Assembly: GCA_001642005.1 (NCBI GenBank)
Contig: LWCA01000683.1
Span: 1 to 21,230 of the forward strand
Source of the DNA: Intoshia linei
Lineage: Eukaryota; Orthonectida; Rhopaluridae
Length of the DNA: 21,230 nt
Reading direction: 5' to 3'
Made by a program: the position numbers and the translations under genes. The stretch's first letter is position 1; the number at the start of each line of letters is the position of its first letter. The notes below the pieces were generated by a model. The model searched no databases and was not told where the DNA came from. It saw only the letters and a program-made list of their open reading frames with translations. This document shows, piece by piece, positions 9,367 to 20,100 of the stretch.

Positions 9367-12300
9367 TTTTTGAGCTTCATTTTTTATTTCACAAAATTTG
9401 CTGCAAATTTCCTTGTTTTTCTTTTTTTTTACTTTTCGCAATGCATGTGAAATATTTCCAACCAGAATTTCATTATTTAACACGTTATCTAAACATTTAA
9501 AATTTTCAATTTGTAAAAAGTTGCAAGTTATATAACAGTTATGGTAAAATATTGAAAATAATAACCTTTAGATTTTTCTTTTTTCTTTTGACTAATTTTC
9601 AATTTTTTTATAAAATTTCGATCAATTTGTAAATCATCACTATCTTCACTATTAGTTTGTTGATTATAATTGAATTTTTTTGATAAATTTTCAACCGAGT
9701 GTAAATTAAGGAAATCTACTAATGGTAATAGTGATTTAAGCGCTTTATAGTTTTCTTTATTTTTATTTACAACATTGTTTTTTGTTAGAGGATTATAATT
9801 TATATTGAGTTTTGTCAGATTTGTGCATATTAAAAGATATTCTAGTTCTTTTATATCAGTAATGTTGTTTCTAGTGAGTATATTATATATTGCTGATTTT
9901 TTATACATTTATTTATTTTTAAATTAAAATTTCATTTATATATGTAAAGTATAATTTGTTGCCCACCATACTATTAAAATTATAAAATATACCCATTCGT
10001 CAAAAAATTCGAGGATCCCTGTTATAGAGTATGGCTCAACGTTTCATAAAAATTGAACCATTGAAATGAAAAATTTTGTGGTAACCTTTATAAAAACGAA
10101 TCCGATCAACTAGATATCTAATGCTACCCAAAGTGATTTTTTTGTAATTATGAATATTACTTTTCTAAATCCAGTATTTTCAATTTTTCCATCATGCATA
10201 GTGGATTCAGTTCTGAAATATCATTGTAAGATACGTATAGTTCTTCCAGATTGATGAGTAAATGAATACCATCAATATCTTTCAAATTACAATGCGATAT
10301 CCAAAGATAGCGTACGTTCTTTAAATAAGAACCTAAATCTCTAAAAAATTTAAATTATTTATTTTAGAGAATATTCTTAAATCCAACCATTTTTACAAAA
10401 AATCCACTTTTACATAATAAATCTGCCTAATAAAAATACAGTCTAACTCGTTAATAATGAATTTTGATGATAATGAACAAGTTTTGGTCAAAATTCATCC
10501 CTTCTATAGTAAATTTCTTATACATTCATTACTTATCGTGATTTTTTAATAATGAATCTGAAAAAAATAAAAATATTTATTTATTAACAGGGGTATGACC
10601 AAGGTATGTAAAAATTTATTGAGTAAATGGAATGTTAACAATTTTGAAATATGTCACGTAATTACTTTTTATTAGGTATGGATTTTCAGTCTTTTTGGTT
10701 TATAAAAAAGACTGACAAGCCGAAATAAAAAGTAAGTTGTATCTACAAAAATGTTAGTGAAAATGAAAATAATCATTGAAATTTCTTAGTATCAGTATTT
10801 GTCAGTCTAAAAACCGTAAATCTGGATAGACTAATTTAATTTGAACAGCAAAAGCACAAAATTTGAAATCATAGTTTTGCCGTTTAGAGTTAAAAATTTA
10901 CTCTAAATAAATTAATCGAATGAATTGTTAATAATAAATGGTTGTACGTATTTTATATACACTTAATTCAAGTGTTGAATCAATTTACATTTGAAATAAC
11001 CGCTAATCTAAATTTCGTTTATCGAGTTATCGTTCATTTATATTAATTGATTTAAATTATAATTAAAATAATTATTTGGTGGAAAATTGAAATAATGAAC
11101 ATTAAAAAATCAGTATTATAATGAATTCGCAATAATTTATTAAATTTTATAAAATATCTAATAATAGTGCGAAAGGAAGAGATTAACAGTTATGCAGAAA
11201 ATCAAAATTTTTGAATATCACAATTTAAATATAAATGTGTCTCACAAAAATTTCTCAAATATTTGAAGTTTCCGTTAGAGTTATAAATAATATCATAAAA
11301 TCTGGTGAACAATTGTATACACATCAACATGAAAAGAAGCAAATTAAAAATAATTACAAAACAGATATTTGACGCCGAATTATTTGAATGGTTTAATGTT
11401 AAAAGAAGTAAACATTTCACAGTTCATGATGAAAACCTTAAAAAAAGATCTTTGGAGATGGCAGAAAATTATAACATTAAAGATTTTGTTGCTTCAAATG
11501 GATGGGTCTTATATTTTAAAAGAAGGCATAACATTACATCCAAAATTATCTGTGGTGAATAATTGTTAGTTGGTGATGAATCCATATTAAGCTTTAGAGC
11601 ACAGTACAAATTGAAATTAAGTGAATATTAAAACGAAAATATATTTAATTGCGATGAAAGTGGGTTATTTTATAAATGTGCTCCTAAAAGAACTTTGTGC
11701 ATAAGAACTGATAAAAATATCAGTGGAAAATTTTCAAAAGAAAGAATAACGTTATTGTTTTGCGTGTCAATGACCGGTGAAAAATATGATATTCTTTTGA
11801 TTGGTAAAGCAAAAAACCTCGGAAAATTTAATNATTTATTAAATTTTAGAAAAAATCTAATAATAGTGCGAAAAGGATTAGATTATTACATTTAATTACT
11901 ACTGACGATTTAACATTTTATTACTGATATTTTAATATTTATACTGACAATTTTTGTTGAAAATACTGAAAATTTTTTATTAAAATACTGACAAATAAAA
12001 TCTTTCCCTAAAATTTTCATTTGATCATAATTCATAATTCATAATTGATTCAATAATCATAACATGGAGGGCTTAGTAAGGCGTTTTTTCGGTAAAATTA
12101 GCGTAAATATCAACCTCAGAAATTTATATCTTGATAGTCAAAACAAAAAATTAAAATTTTTTTAAAAAACGAATAAAGTCTGAGAAAATTTGTGAAAAAT
12201 AAATTGAGGGATATGACATTAATATTATAGACATTAGCATGAATCAAAAATTCAAAAACTAGTATTTTTAAGATCATATCAAACGCCTTAAAATTAAAAA

Positions 12301-12781
12301 GTTGGTTTCGGCAGAGCTAGCTGCATTTGACCAAGTACATAACAGTCAAGCTGATTGATATATAAATATATATGTATATTTAAATTTTATAATTAGTAAT
12401 TACCGAACACTTCTCAATTTTGATCCAGACAATTTGAGGCTTTCTAAATTGCTCAAATAATATCCCAAATTGCTTAGACTTGCCGAGGCAGAGTTTACTT
12501 TTATTGTAAAATTTTTAATTTTTGTTAAATCACTTTCTTTTGTCAATTCCATCTAACAAAATGAGTTGATATCAATAAATATTTTAGTATTAATATGTAC
12601 TAAATACGCTAAATAAATGTACTGCATTACTAACCAATTTTCTAGGAGTAAGTATACATGTGACAATATCATCTTTGTCTTGGTCTTTTTCCAAATATAT
12701 TTCTTCCTTTTTTAGATTCAACTCATTTGTAGGTAGTTCTTTTAAAGCTTTATAAGATTCATCTCTAGATATTTTTGACAT
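9325..12781 (-). CDS. LRRC56: LRRC56-like leucine-rich repeat protein (axonemal dynein assembly)
   Basis: Minus-strand exons 12781-12635, 12552-12404, 10340-10161, 9870-9566 and 9488-9325 join to 314 codons plus stop with consistent phases 0, 2, 2 and 1. Residues 1-49 are a lysine/acid-rich N-terminus ending ILTPRKL. Residues about 75-185 carry SDS22-like leucine-rich repeats: LSNLESLKLSGSKL, RDLGSYLKNVRYLWISHCNL, INLEELYVSYNDISELNPLC and LKILDLEKNNITDI. This order and wording matches vertebrate LRRC56 closely. Residues 261-279 (DNVLNNEILVGNISHALRK) match the conserved GNxxxALR motif after the repeats. Family knowledge: LRRC56 helps intraflagellar transport deliver outer dynein arms, and loss causes ciliary immotility. 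The protein is shorter than the human one (about 540) because the long C-terminal tail is absent. Intron 2 (2063 bp) contains a dead Tigger element. AATAAA on this strand at 9190-9185 could be the poly(A) signal. Confidence 0.9.
10439..10461 (+). mobile_element. Pogo/Tigger-type terminal repeat inside LRRC56 intron 2
   Basis: CAGTCTAACTCGTTAATAAT is preceded by TA (10437-10438). Tigger/pogo elements typically begin CAGT..AAC(C)TCG(T/A)TAT and duplicate TA. The following sequence (GATAATGAAC, TTTTGGTC) has the same flavour. I could not find the matching inverted end before 12400, so the element is incomplete or rearranged. It probably belongs with the transposase fossil at 11180-11830. Confidence 0.55.
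10662..10735. repeat. Two-tier hairpin (74 bp)
   Basis: The outer arms TTACTTTTTATT (10662-10673) and AATAAAAAGTAA (10724-10735) are exact reverse complements. The inner arms TCAGTCTTTTT (10686-10696) and AAAAAGACTGA (10705-10715) are too, with an 8-base loop. The intervening stretches are partly complementary, giving arms of about 35 bases. It lies in LRRC56 intron 2 within the Tigger-rich stretch and may be a small foldback element. Confidence 0.75.
11131..11885. repeat. About 55-bp direct repeats flanking the Tigger fossil
   Basis: The left copy (11131-11185) and right copy (11830-11885) share ATTTATTAAATTTTA and ATCTAATAATAGTGCGAAA with few differences, and both end AGATTA. The right copy contains the only ambiguous base of the window (N at 11833). 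This may be a partial second transposon copy, a local duplication, or an assembly join near the N. Confidence 0.75.
11180..11830 (+). pseudogene. Decayed Tigger/pogo transposase (CENP-B-like HTH plus start of DDE domain)
   Basis: Translated fragments in different frames together resemble a Tigger transposase. First comes RLTVMQKIKIF from 11180. In another frame is the psq-type helix-turn-helix end EVSVRVINNIIKSGEQL (about 11260-11310). A third frame gives a CENP-B HTH stretch, ELFEWFNVKRSKHFTVHDEN (from 11380), through ASNGWVLYFKRRHNI. The DDE start is NENIFNCDESGLFYK, followed by KERITLLFCVSMTG and ILLIGKAKN. The protein is broken by frameshifts and stops (11560-11562 and about 11629) and ends abruptly at the downstream direct repeat. 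Later catalytic residues are not present, so it cannot be an active transposase. It is antisense to LRRC56. Confidence 0.88.
11900..12007. repeat. Degenerate 22-bp minisatellite (five units)
   Basis: TACTGAC/TACTGAT/TACTGAA recurs at 11900, 11922, 11942, 11964 and 11986, a period of 20-22 bases. The rest of each unit is AT-rich (approximately ATTTTTTATTAAAA). It directly follows the right direct repeat of the Tigger fossil, in LRRC56 intron 2. Confidence 0.7.
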
Positions 12782-14104
12782 TTGACATTTTTCTCTAATT
12801 TTGAATATTAAAATTAAAACGATTAAAATTAAAATTTCATCAATAAAATAATCAATTACAAATTTAGCATTTTATATATTTTTAGAAAATTTCATTGACG
12901 AAAATTATTGGAATATTGTTTTTTGTTGTGTGGGAACTAAAATGTAATTTAGTTTAGGTGTAAATATATAAAATGTAAATTATTCTTATGCTGTTATTAA
13001 AATATAATAACATTAATCGTTTATCATTATTTTTTCAATTTGTTAATTTAACCGTTTGATAATGATTATAATATTTAAATAATTAATATATGATACTGTG
13101 AGGATTATATATATAATTATTATTTACTGTTAGCTATTAATAGCTACCCTTTTGAGTCTTTATAGGTAAGTGCTGATTACCAACATTGGATAAATTTGAC
13201 GAGGGCATATGTTTGAATATGTGTAATTTTAATTATATATATCAAATTTTACTAGCCAGAAAATTTAACTAATTATCTAAAATTAAATTTTTAGTTATAG
13301 ATTTTTAAATGTGTATCATTTACTTATATCAAATTAAATGTCTGTTATCGTTTATTTACACAAACACTGTTAAAAAATCAATAATCCTAGAATTTATAAA
13401 AAACCAAATTTCTAATATAGTTTTTCGTGTTAATTTTTGTATTTATGATAAATTTTTCTAAATTGAATCTTTCCAGATAAAAAACCCAAATTACCTTTTT
13501 TTAAAAAAATGAAATTAGTAGTAGAATTAAAAAAAAATAAATTCTGGGATAGTTTTTAAAATCATAATCATTATCATAAATCACAACGTCACAAAAGTGT
13601 ATTTACAAGACCAAAACCTCGCATTACCCTTTTTTAGAAAATGAAAATAGTCGTAGAATTAAAAAAATATTACAGCTTATACATTTATCCAGTTAAGTTT
13701 TATACATGTTCTCCATTGTATAAAATGCTGCGTATAGTGCTAAGTAACTTTGTAACTGCTAAGAAGGATTTTCGAATCTACAATCATAAAATAATCAAAT
13801 AGAACACAAAAAAACTAAAAATTAAAATTGTTGAAAAATTAGTAAAACGACAAAAATCTAAAAGAAATAAATTTTTGTTTCTCATTGATGTGAATATCAA
13901 TACAAACAAAATTATTTAAATATTTACATATGGTTTGAAAAATTATCGATATAGAATCATTAAAAACTAATTCAACTACAAGATACGTTTAAGAAATCAA
14001 AACTACAAAGTTACAAAATTTAAAAAAGTAGTTGAAATAATCTAGATAAATTAATCTGTATTATATTTTGTATTAAATCTCCACTCTTTATATTGAATGG
14101 AAAA
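12782..14104. other. Divergent intergenic region between LRRC56 and kinesin
   Basis: No coding sequence is recognised. It must hold the promoters of two outward-facing genes. I looked for an RFX X-box, which is common at ciliary genes, and found only scattered half-site-like GTAAC sequences, none convincing. Fragments of the dispersed repeat occupy about 13430-13700; the remainder is AT-rich. Confidence 0.6.
13430..13700 (+). repeat. Degenerate fragments of the dispersed repeat family (copy E)
   Basis: Two copies of the internal block resemble the ACAAAACCCCAAATTACCC block of copy B. They are AAAAAACCCAAATTACC (about 13480) and ACCAAAACCTCGCATTACCC (about 13610), each followed by a T-run and a GTAGAATTAAAAAAA segment. 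The flanking parts of the family are too diverged to align by eye. Confidence 0.6.
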
Positions 14105-17100
14105 ATGAGCACAAGAGTCAAAGTTGCTGTTAGGTTGAGACCGATGAATCAACGAGGTACTTGAATTGGATAATTTTAGCAATATTTACTTCAATGTTAA
14201 ATTTTATAGAGTTGAAAATTGGTGGAGACTGTATTGTAAAAATAAAAAATAATCGCACAGAAGTGATTCATCCTAAAAGAAGGTAATACATATTCATTTT
14301 CATCTGGTAATTTTTATTTTTAGAGATGTTAAGCCTAAAGTAAATTTTCCAATTATTTAAATTGATATGCATTTTAGGTGTTTACGTTTGATAATTGTTT
14401 CTGGTCATGTGATAATTCACAGCATTTTGTAGGTAAATGCTTTTGTCAAAAAATTGAATAGTTAAATTTGGGCTACAATCTGAATTTTAGACCAATCTGA
14501 AGTATTTGAATCTATTGGCACTGAAGTGGTGCAACATTCTTTCGATGGCTTCAATTCGTGTATATTCGCTTACGGTCAGACTGGTATGATTTAAAAAAAA
14601 ATTTAATTCAGTGATTCCTCTAAACATTTGCATTTGTATAAAATAGAAATAGTGGACATATTGAGCGGAAATGTCAGAGATGTTCAAATTTTTCTAAGAA
14701 AATTTACATTTTATATACAAGAATGACTCCAAGTAGATTGGATGGGATATTGATAAACTATCATAATTTAAAATATGATGAAATATTTAAATTAGAAAAT
14801 AAATATAAAAAAAAATTGAATATATAAAATTCAATGTACAATTTACTTTTCGTATGTACTAATATGTTTTTTCTTTTTTGAAATCTATATTCAAAATTTT
14901 ATTAAAAATGATCATCACACGATGCATCGTACGATATGATTCTTTGTCGAAAATTTTTGAAGTTTTCCTATATAGAATTTATAATTTTTATTTTGTCACT
15001 GTAGTAAATACTTGTTATAAGTTTTAATCAAAATAAATACAAATTAAAACGTAAATGGGGAAAGATAATATAACAATCAAGTTTAGTTATCAAAATATAG
15101 TATCCTAAGATACTACAGTCACAGTAGTTTAGTTATCATAAATATTCGTAGCAAAAATATTTTGGATTTATTTTTAGGGTAAGTTAAGGAATGACAACCA
15201 TTTAATTTAATTTTAAATTTACTTTGAATATAAGTTTAGTGTATATTTGAAATCTTCAGTTTTTATTAATATTTCACATACATAATACATGTATGAAGTA
15301 TCAATATTATTACACTTATTATATTATATTTATAGTAAGCTGACTGTTATGTACTACCTACTGTAATGTAAAAGATAAGTGATCTATAATATTTATTGAA
15401 TTAAATAAAAATTAATTAAGTTAACCTATAATAAATTTATTAATTCGATTTTAATGTGTGATTTGATTTGAGTGATAATGTGTGTGTTGATAATGAGAAT
15501 AAAGTATGTAATTTATTAAAATTACACCTAAAAACAGGATCTAGCTCTGCCGAGGGCACATTTTTATTATTCTTAAAAAATAAATTCACGTTGAAAATCA
15601 AACTTAAAAATCATAATATTCACTATTATCAATCTTTTAAAGGAGTGGTTCCCAAATTTGTTTTAGGTGAAACTATCATATCTCATTACTTTTTACTTTA
15701 AACTGAATTATTCCATCTTAATTTTTTGTTAGTTAAAATGTTCGTAAAGAATTTTAAAAAAAAATTGCTATCCCATTTTTTTAATTTATTGAACAGATTG
15801 TGTATATAATATTAAAAATAAAATAAAAACAGTCAAATCCTAAAAATTGTCATAAATAGCATAAATTTCAAAAAAAATAAAATTATAAAAACCTATTTTG
15901 TTATTTTGAGTGTGATGAATATCTATTCAGTACCAATTTAATAAATACTTAAAAATGATAATAACAAAGTTGTATTACTTTTAATAATCGTTGTAAATTT
16001 TATACAAAATGTTTTAAAAATGAGAATTTGATATTTAAAAATTGCGTAGCAATGAAAAAAATTCCGAACGAATGAATTATATAGATTTTTACCCATATTT
16101 CTTTATTGGAAATGTGTAGACGTTTAATGAAATTTTTTTTTGAAATTGTAGGATCAATATTTACATTTTCAATTTTTATTTAAATAGAAATATATTAAAA
16201 ATTATTTTTTATCGGGAATGCGTAGATTTCTGGGGTTGAACTTTTGTATTTATATCAACTGGAATAAGCTCTATTATAATAATCTTTATTTTTTAATTTT
16301 CTAACGATTAATTATTTCATAATCATAATCATAATCATAATCATAATCATTTTTTGTAATAATAAAATATTTTGGAAAAAAAATATATAAATACTAAAAT
16401 GCTTTTGTGACCGTGAAGTCGTCACTTATTTGGATTAAAATTTTTTGCGGGTTTTAACAGGATACAACTGTACCACCTGTAAATTTTTTTAAATTATAGG
16501 GCTGTTTTTATTAAAAAAAGAAGGGTAATTTGTGGTTTTGGCCCTGAAGATATAATTTTTTTAAATTCTCCAACTCGTCGTTTTAAATTACGATACAAAT
16601 TACGGGTTTTTGACCCATAAGATGTGAGTTTGGGAGGTTGAAATTTATTTTGTGAACACCCCGGAAAAAAACTGTAATTGAAAGGTTGACAATAGTTATT
16701 TAAATAAAGTGGAACACACACACACAAACAAAAATCGCGTAGCATATTATATAAGTAAGGATATAAATATTAATATTATTTCATATTAACGAACAAGGGA
16801 AGACTCCCGTCCTTTTTTTTGTTAGTTTTTATTTATTTAATTTATTTTTTTGATAATTAATTAATTCCGTTTTTACATTTTCCAACGCACTATTCTGCGC
16901 AATATGAACTTTTTAATCTGGCAACTCTGCTGAGTATTATATAAAAAGTACTTTTTAAACTTTATTTAAATATTTTACTTAGATTTTGATTCTAATTTTT
17001 TTAATTACGTTGAATTTCTTGTGAGATTATGAACTATTAACGATGCAATATAGAAAAAATTGCTAATTAATTTCTAAATTTAGTTAGTATACGAATAAAT

Positions 17101-20100
17101 ATATTCAAAATAAAAATTCAACAAAATACATATTAAAATTATCAGTAAGTTGACAGTTACATAAAACTATAATTACTATTAGATTAACTAGTAACTTTGG
17201 AAAACGTGGAATAACTCTTAAATTTATAATTTTTTTTAAGTTTTAAATTGTATTGTAGTTATAGAACATTTTTGGCATATACTTGTATTATAAATGGTTA
17301 TTTACTTACAGTTATAGTCACTTATAGTTAATAATATACACCAATATTTTTATATCAATAATTTATTACTATAATAAGTAATTATCAATTGTATAAGGAT
17401 TATTATGTAATTGTTTGTGATGCAATGTAAATTTTAAAATACTTTTTACTGAATTTTTTTTTAAAGTACTTAGTTGTACTGTACTGAAAAAAAAAATTAA
17501 GTTGAACACACTACTACCTACCTTACCTACATATCAAAAATTTTATCGTATAATCTTGATTAAATGTAAATTATAACACATCTTTCAAAACTATCACAAA
17601 TAGTTGTCGTAGACTATAAATTTCAAAATTAGTTGATTTTTAAATTAACTTTGTTGTTGGTAAAATATTAATTTGATATCTACCAATTTATTTACGTCTT
17701 TTTGCTTAATTTTGTAAAAAATTTTTTGATAAAATTAAAATATAGTTAGCAGAATTCATATAAAGCTTATAATAAGCATGAATATTATAATCTGGAACTG
17801 GTTTTGTGTTAAAATATAGAGAGTATAATTTTTAAGTTTATAAATTAAAAAAATATACATTAGACGCTATTGACTAGAGTTTAAATAATGAATGATAAAA
17901 TCTGTTTTTGACACCTAAGATAATGTCTTCAAAATGTGTTTTTTTAAATGTCTCAGATTTGCAGATAAACAGTTCTATATAATTAAGGACATTTCTATTA
18001 TTTCCATTTAATGATATGCCGAGTAAAATGACACATGCATTTATTTAGGATCAGGGAAATCATACACAATGATGGGATCGAAATCGGATATAGGTCTGAT
18101 ACCACGAGTAGCCAATGAATTAATTACTACTTTTGAAAACATGAATTGTAAAACCAATAGAATTGTATTAGAATTATCATATATGGAAATTTATAACGAG
18201 AAAGTTAAGGATCTTTTGAACCCTCAAAGGTACTTTTAATATACTATTATATTAATATTTCAATACTTTTAAAATATTTTATTATTTTTATTTAGCCCTT
18301 CAAATGCCAACATTTACTTAAAAGTTCGCGAAAATAAATCATATGGAACATATGTGGATGGATTATCAAAGTTAGTAGTGAATTCTTATGATGTACTTAT
18401 TAATTAATAATATCATTTATTAGAATATGAGAATGAAGTATAAATCTTGATGCATGTTGGAGAGCAAAGGGATTGAGCTCGTACAATAATGTCTTATTAT
18501 GAACAATATTGAATCAGATTGAGATCCGAACCCACTATAGTTGAGCCCACTAAAAATAAAAATAGAGCCCTAAAAAAAATTGAGCAAACGATGCGCTATC
18601 CAATGTAGATCCTACCCAAATCTCCACCAGTCAGGACTTGACAGTTTAAATTGTACTCATGATATTCAAAAATATAATTTTTTTAAACATTTATTTAAGT
18701 TTAAATTCAATTTATATGGTTAGGTACTTTGGTAGGCTTACTCTGCTTAGTTGTAATAAACAGGCTAATTATTATTTTAAAAATGAAATGTACAATAAAC
18801 GAATCAAACACGTTCGAACAATTAAAGTTTAAACCACCACCAAACTGATATTTAAATAAAGTTTATTATATATTTCAATAATATTTTTGTAAATTGTGTA
18901 GATTAAAATTGTGCATGTTACTTGATTAACCATATTTGCAGCTATCACTTTTAAATTATTTTGTATATGGTGGAAATACACTATATTCGCACGATCCTTT
19001 ATGAGTACTTGATATGCGGGCACCCCAATGAACATATATTAAAATTGTTGTTGCTTTGATAATTATAAAATCACTCCAATACTACCCATTTAATACGTTA
19101 GATCTTTATTAACATTGTAGATACTTCATATCATCATATACTGGAGGGTTAGGTAGTTAAATTCTCAATTAAAAGATTATTGACTGTCTTATTGATTGTA
19201 TAATATTAAAATTTCATAAATGAATATTAAATTTTTAGGAAATTGAGAAACATATTTCATTTGGTAGTTTATCAAGATCTGTTGCACAAACAAATATGAA
19301 CAATGAAAGTAGTAGATCTCATGCTGTTTTGACAATATATGTGACACAAATTGCATTTGATTCCGAAACAAAGGTAAAATATATTAACTTACTATTATGA
19401 TATATAATAGAATGGAAACCTTTTTAGGTGACCCTGAATAACCATGATTTACTATTCTGTGATGAGTGATTACTAATCGATTCATTTTGGAATAATGTAT
19501 ATAGTCATAAACGTTGAATGTAATTAATTTGAGCACATCATGGACCGACACCCTCTAATTGTTATCTGCCCTTACCTTATCTGTCTTTTTAATATTTTTA
19601 TAATTCTCCCGTGTCCGCACTAATAATTCCGTTTTGGGGTTATTAGTCACACAGATATAAAACATTAAAAATGATCGAAAAACCTTATTTATTAACAAAA
19701 TGGTTATCATTAAAATTTATTTAACACTAACCGAATTAATTGTAGACTAAATCAGAAAAGGTTAGTAAACTATCATTGGTAGATTTGGCTGGTAGTGAAA
19801 GAGCAGAAAAGACTGGAGCTAAAGGTGATCGATTGCGAGAAGGAAGCAACATAAACAAATCATTGACAACATTAGGACTAGTTATATCAGCTTTAGCGGA
19901 TGCTAAAAAGAAAAATAATTTTGTTCCATATAGAGATTCTGTTTTAACTTGGCTCTTAAAGGTACATTGTATATAATATGATATAGATGATATCAATTTG
20001 TGTAGTAAAAACATTATTCCCATACTATGTAAAAATAAATACAAAATACTCAAATTTTATAATGATTTATAGACACCGTTTAGATTCTAATTCATCTTAT

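Larger units (their letters stand above)
14584..18048. other. Kinesin intron 5, 3.5 kb, repeat-filled
   Basis: No exon was found between the GTATGA donor and the TTTATTTAG acceptor. The contents are a segment at about 15336-15552 with pieces shared with 12308-12352, a GAGTGGTTCCCAAA hAT-like end at about 15642, and repeat copy D at 15785-16765. There is also a microsatellite at 16317-16350. The rest is AT-rich with no recognised function. Confidence 0.7.

Noticed and set aside
12782-14104. RFX X-box in the LRRC56-kinesin intergenic region
   Set aside because: Only isolated half-sites such as AGTAAC were seen, with no properly spaced palindrome.
14487-14687. 66-codon minus-strand open frame over kinesin exon 5
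   Set aside because: It is an antisense shadow of the motor-domain exon.
15642-15656. GAGTGGTTCCCAAA as a full hAT element
   Set aside because: Only one end-like sequence is present. No inverted partner or 8-bp duplication could be found nearby.
15468-15701. 77-codon plus-strand open frame in kinesin intron 5
   Set aside because: No recognisable motif, low-complexity composition, no splice or promoter context. It overlaps transposon-like segments.
16494-16745. 83-codon minus-strand open frame
   Set aside because: It lies wholly within repeat copy D and is not maintained in copies B or C.
18829-19035. 68-codon minus-strand open frame in kinesin intron 7
   Set aside because: No known domain. 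The better-looking part (about 19035-18930) is short and then becomes AT-rich filler; an old transposon piece at most.
19736-20053. 105-codon minus-strand open frame over kinesin exon 9
   Set aside because: It is an antisense shadow of the switch II exon; the plus strand has exact kinesin motifs.
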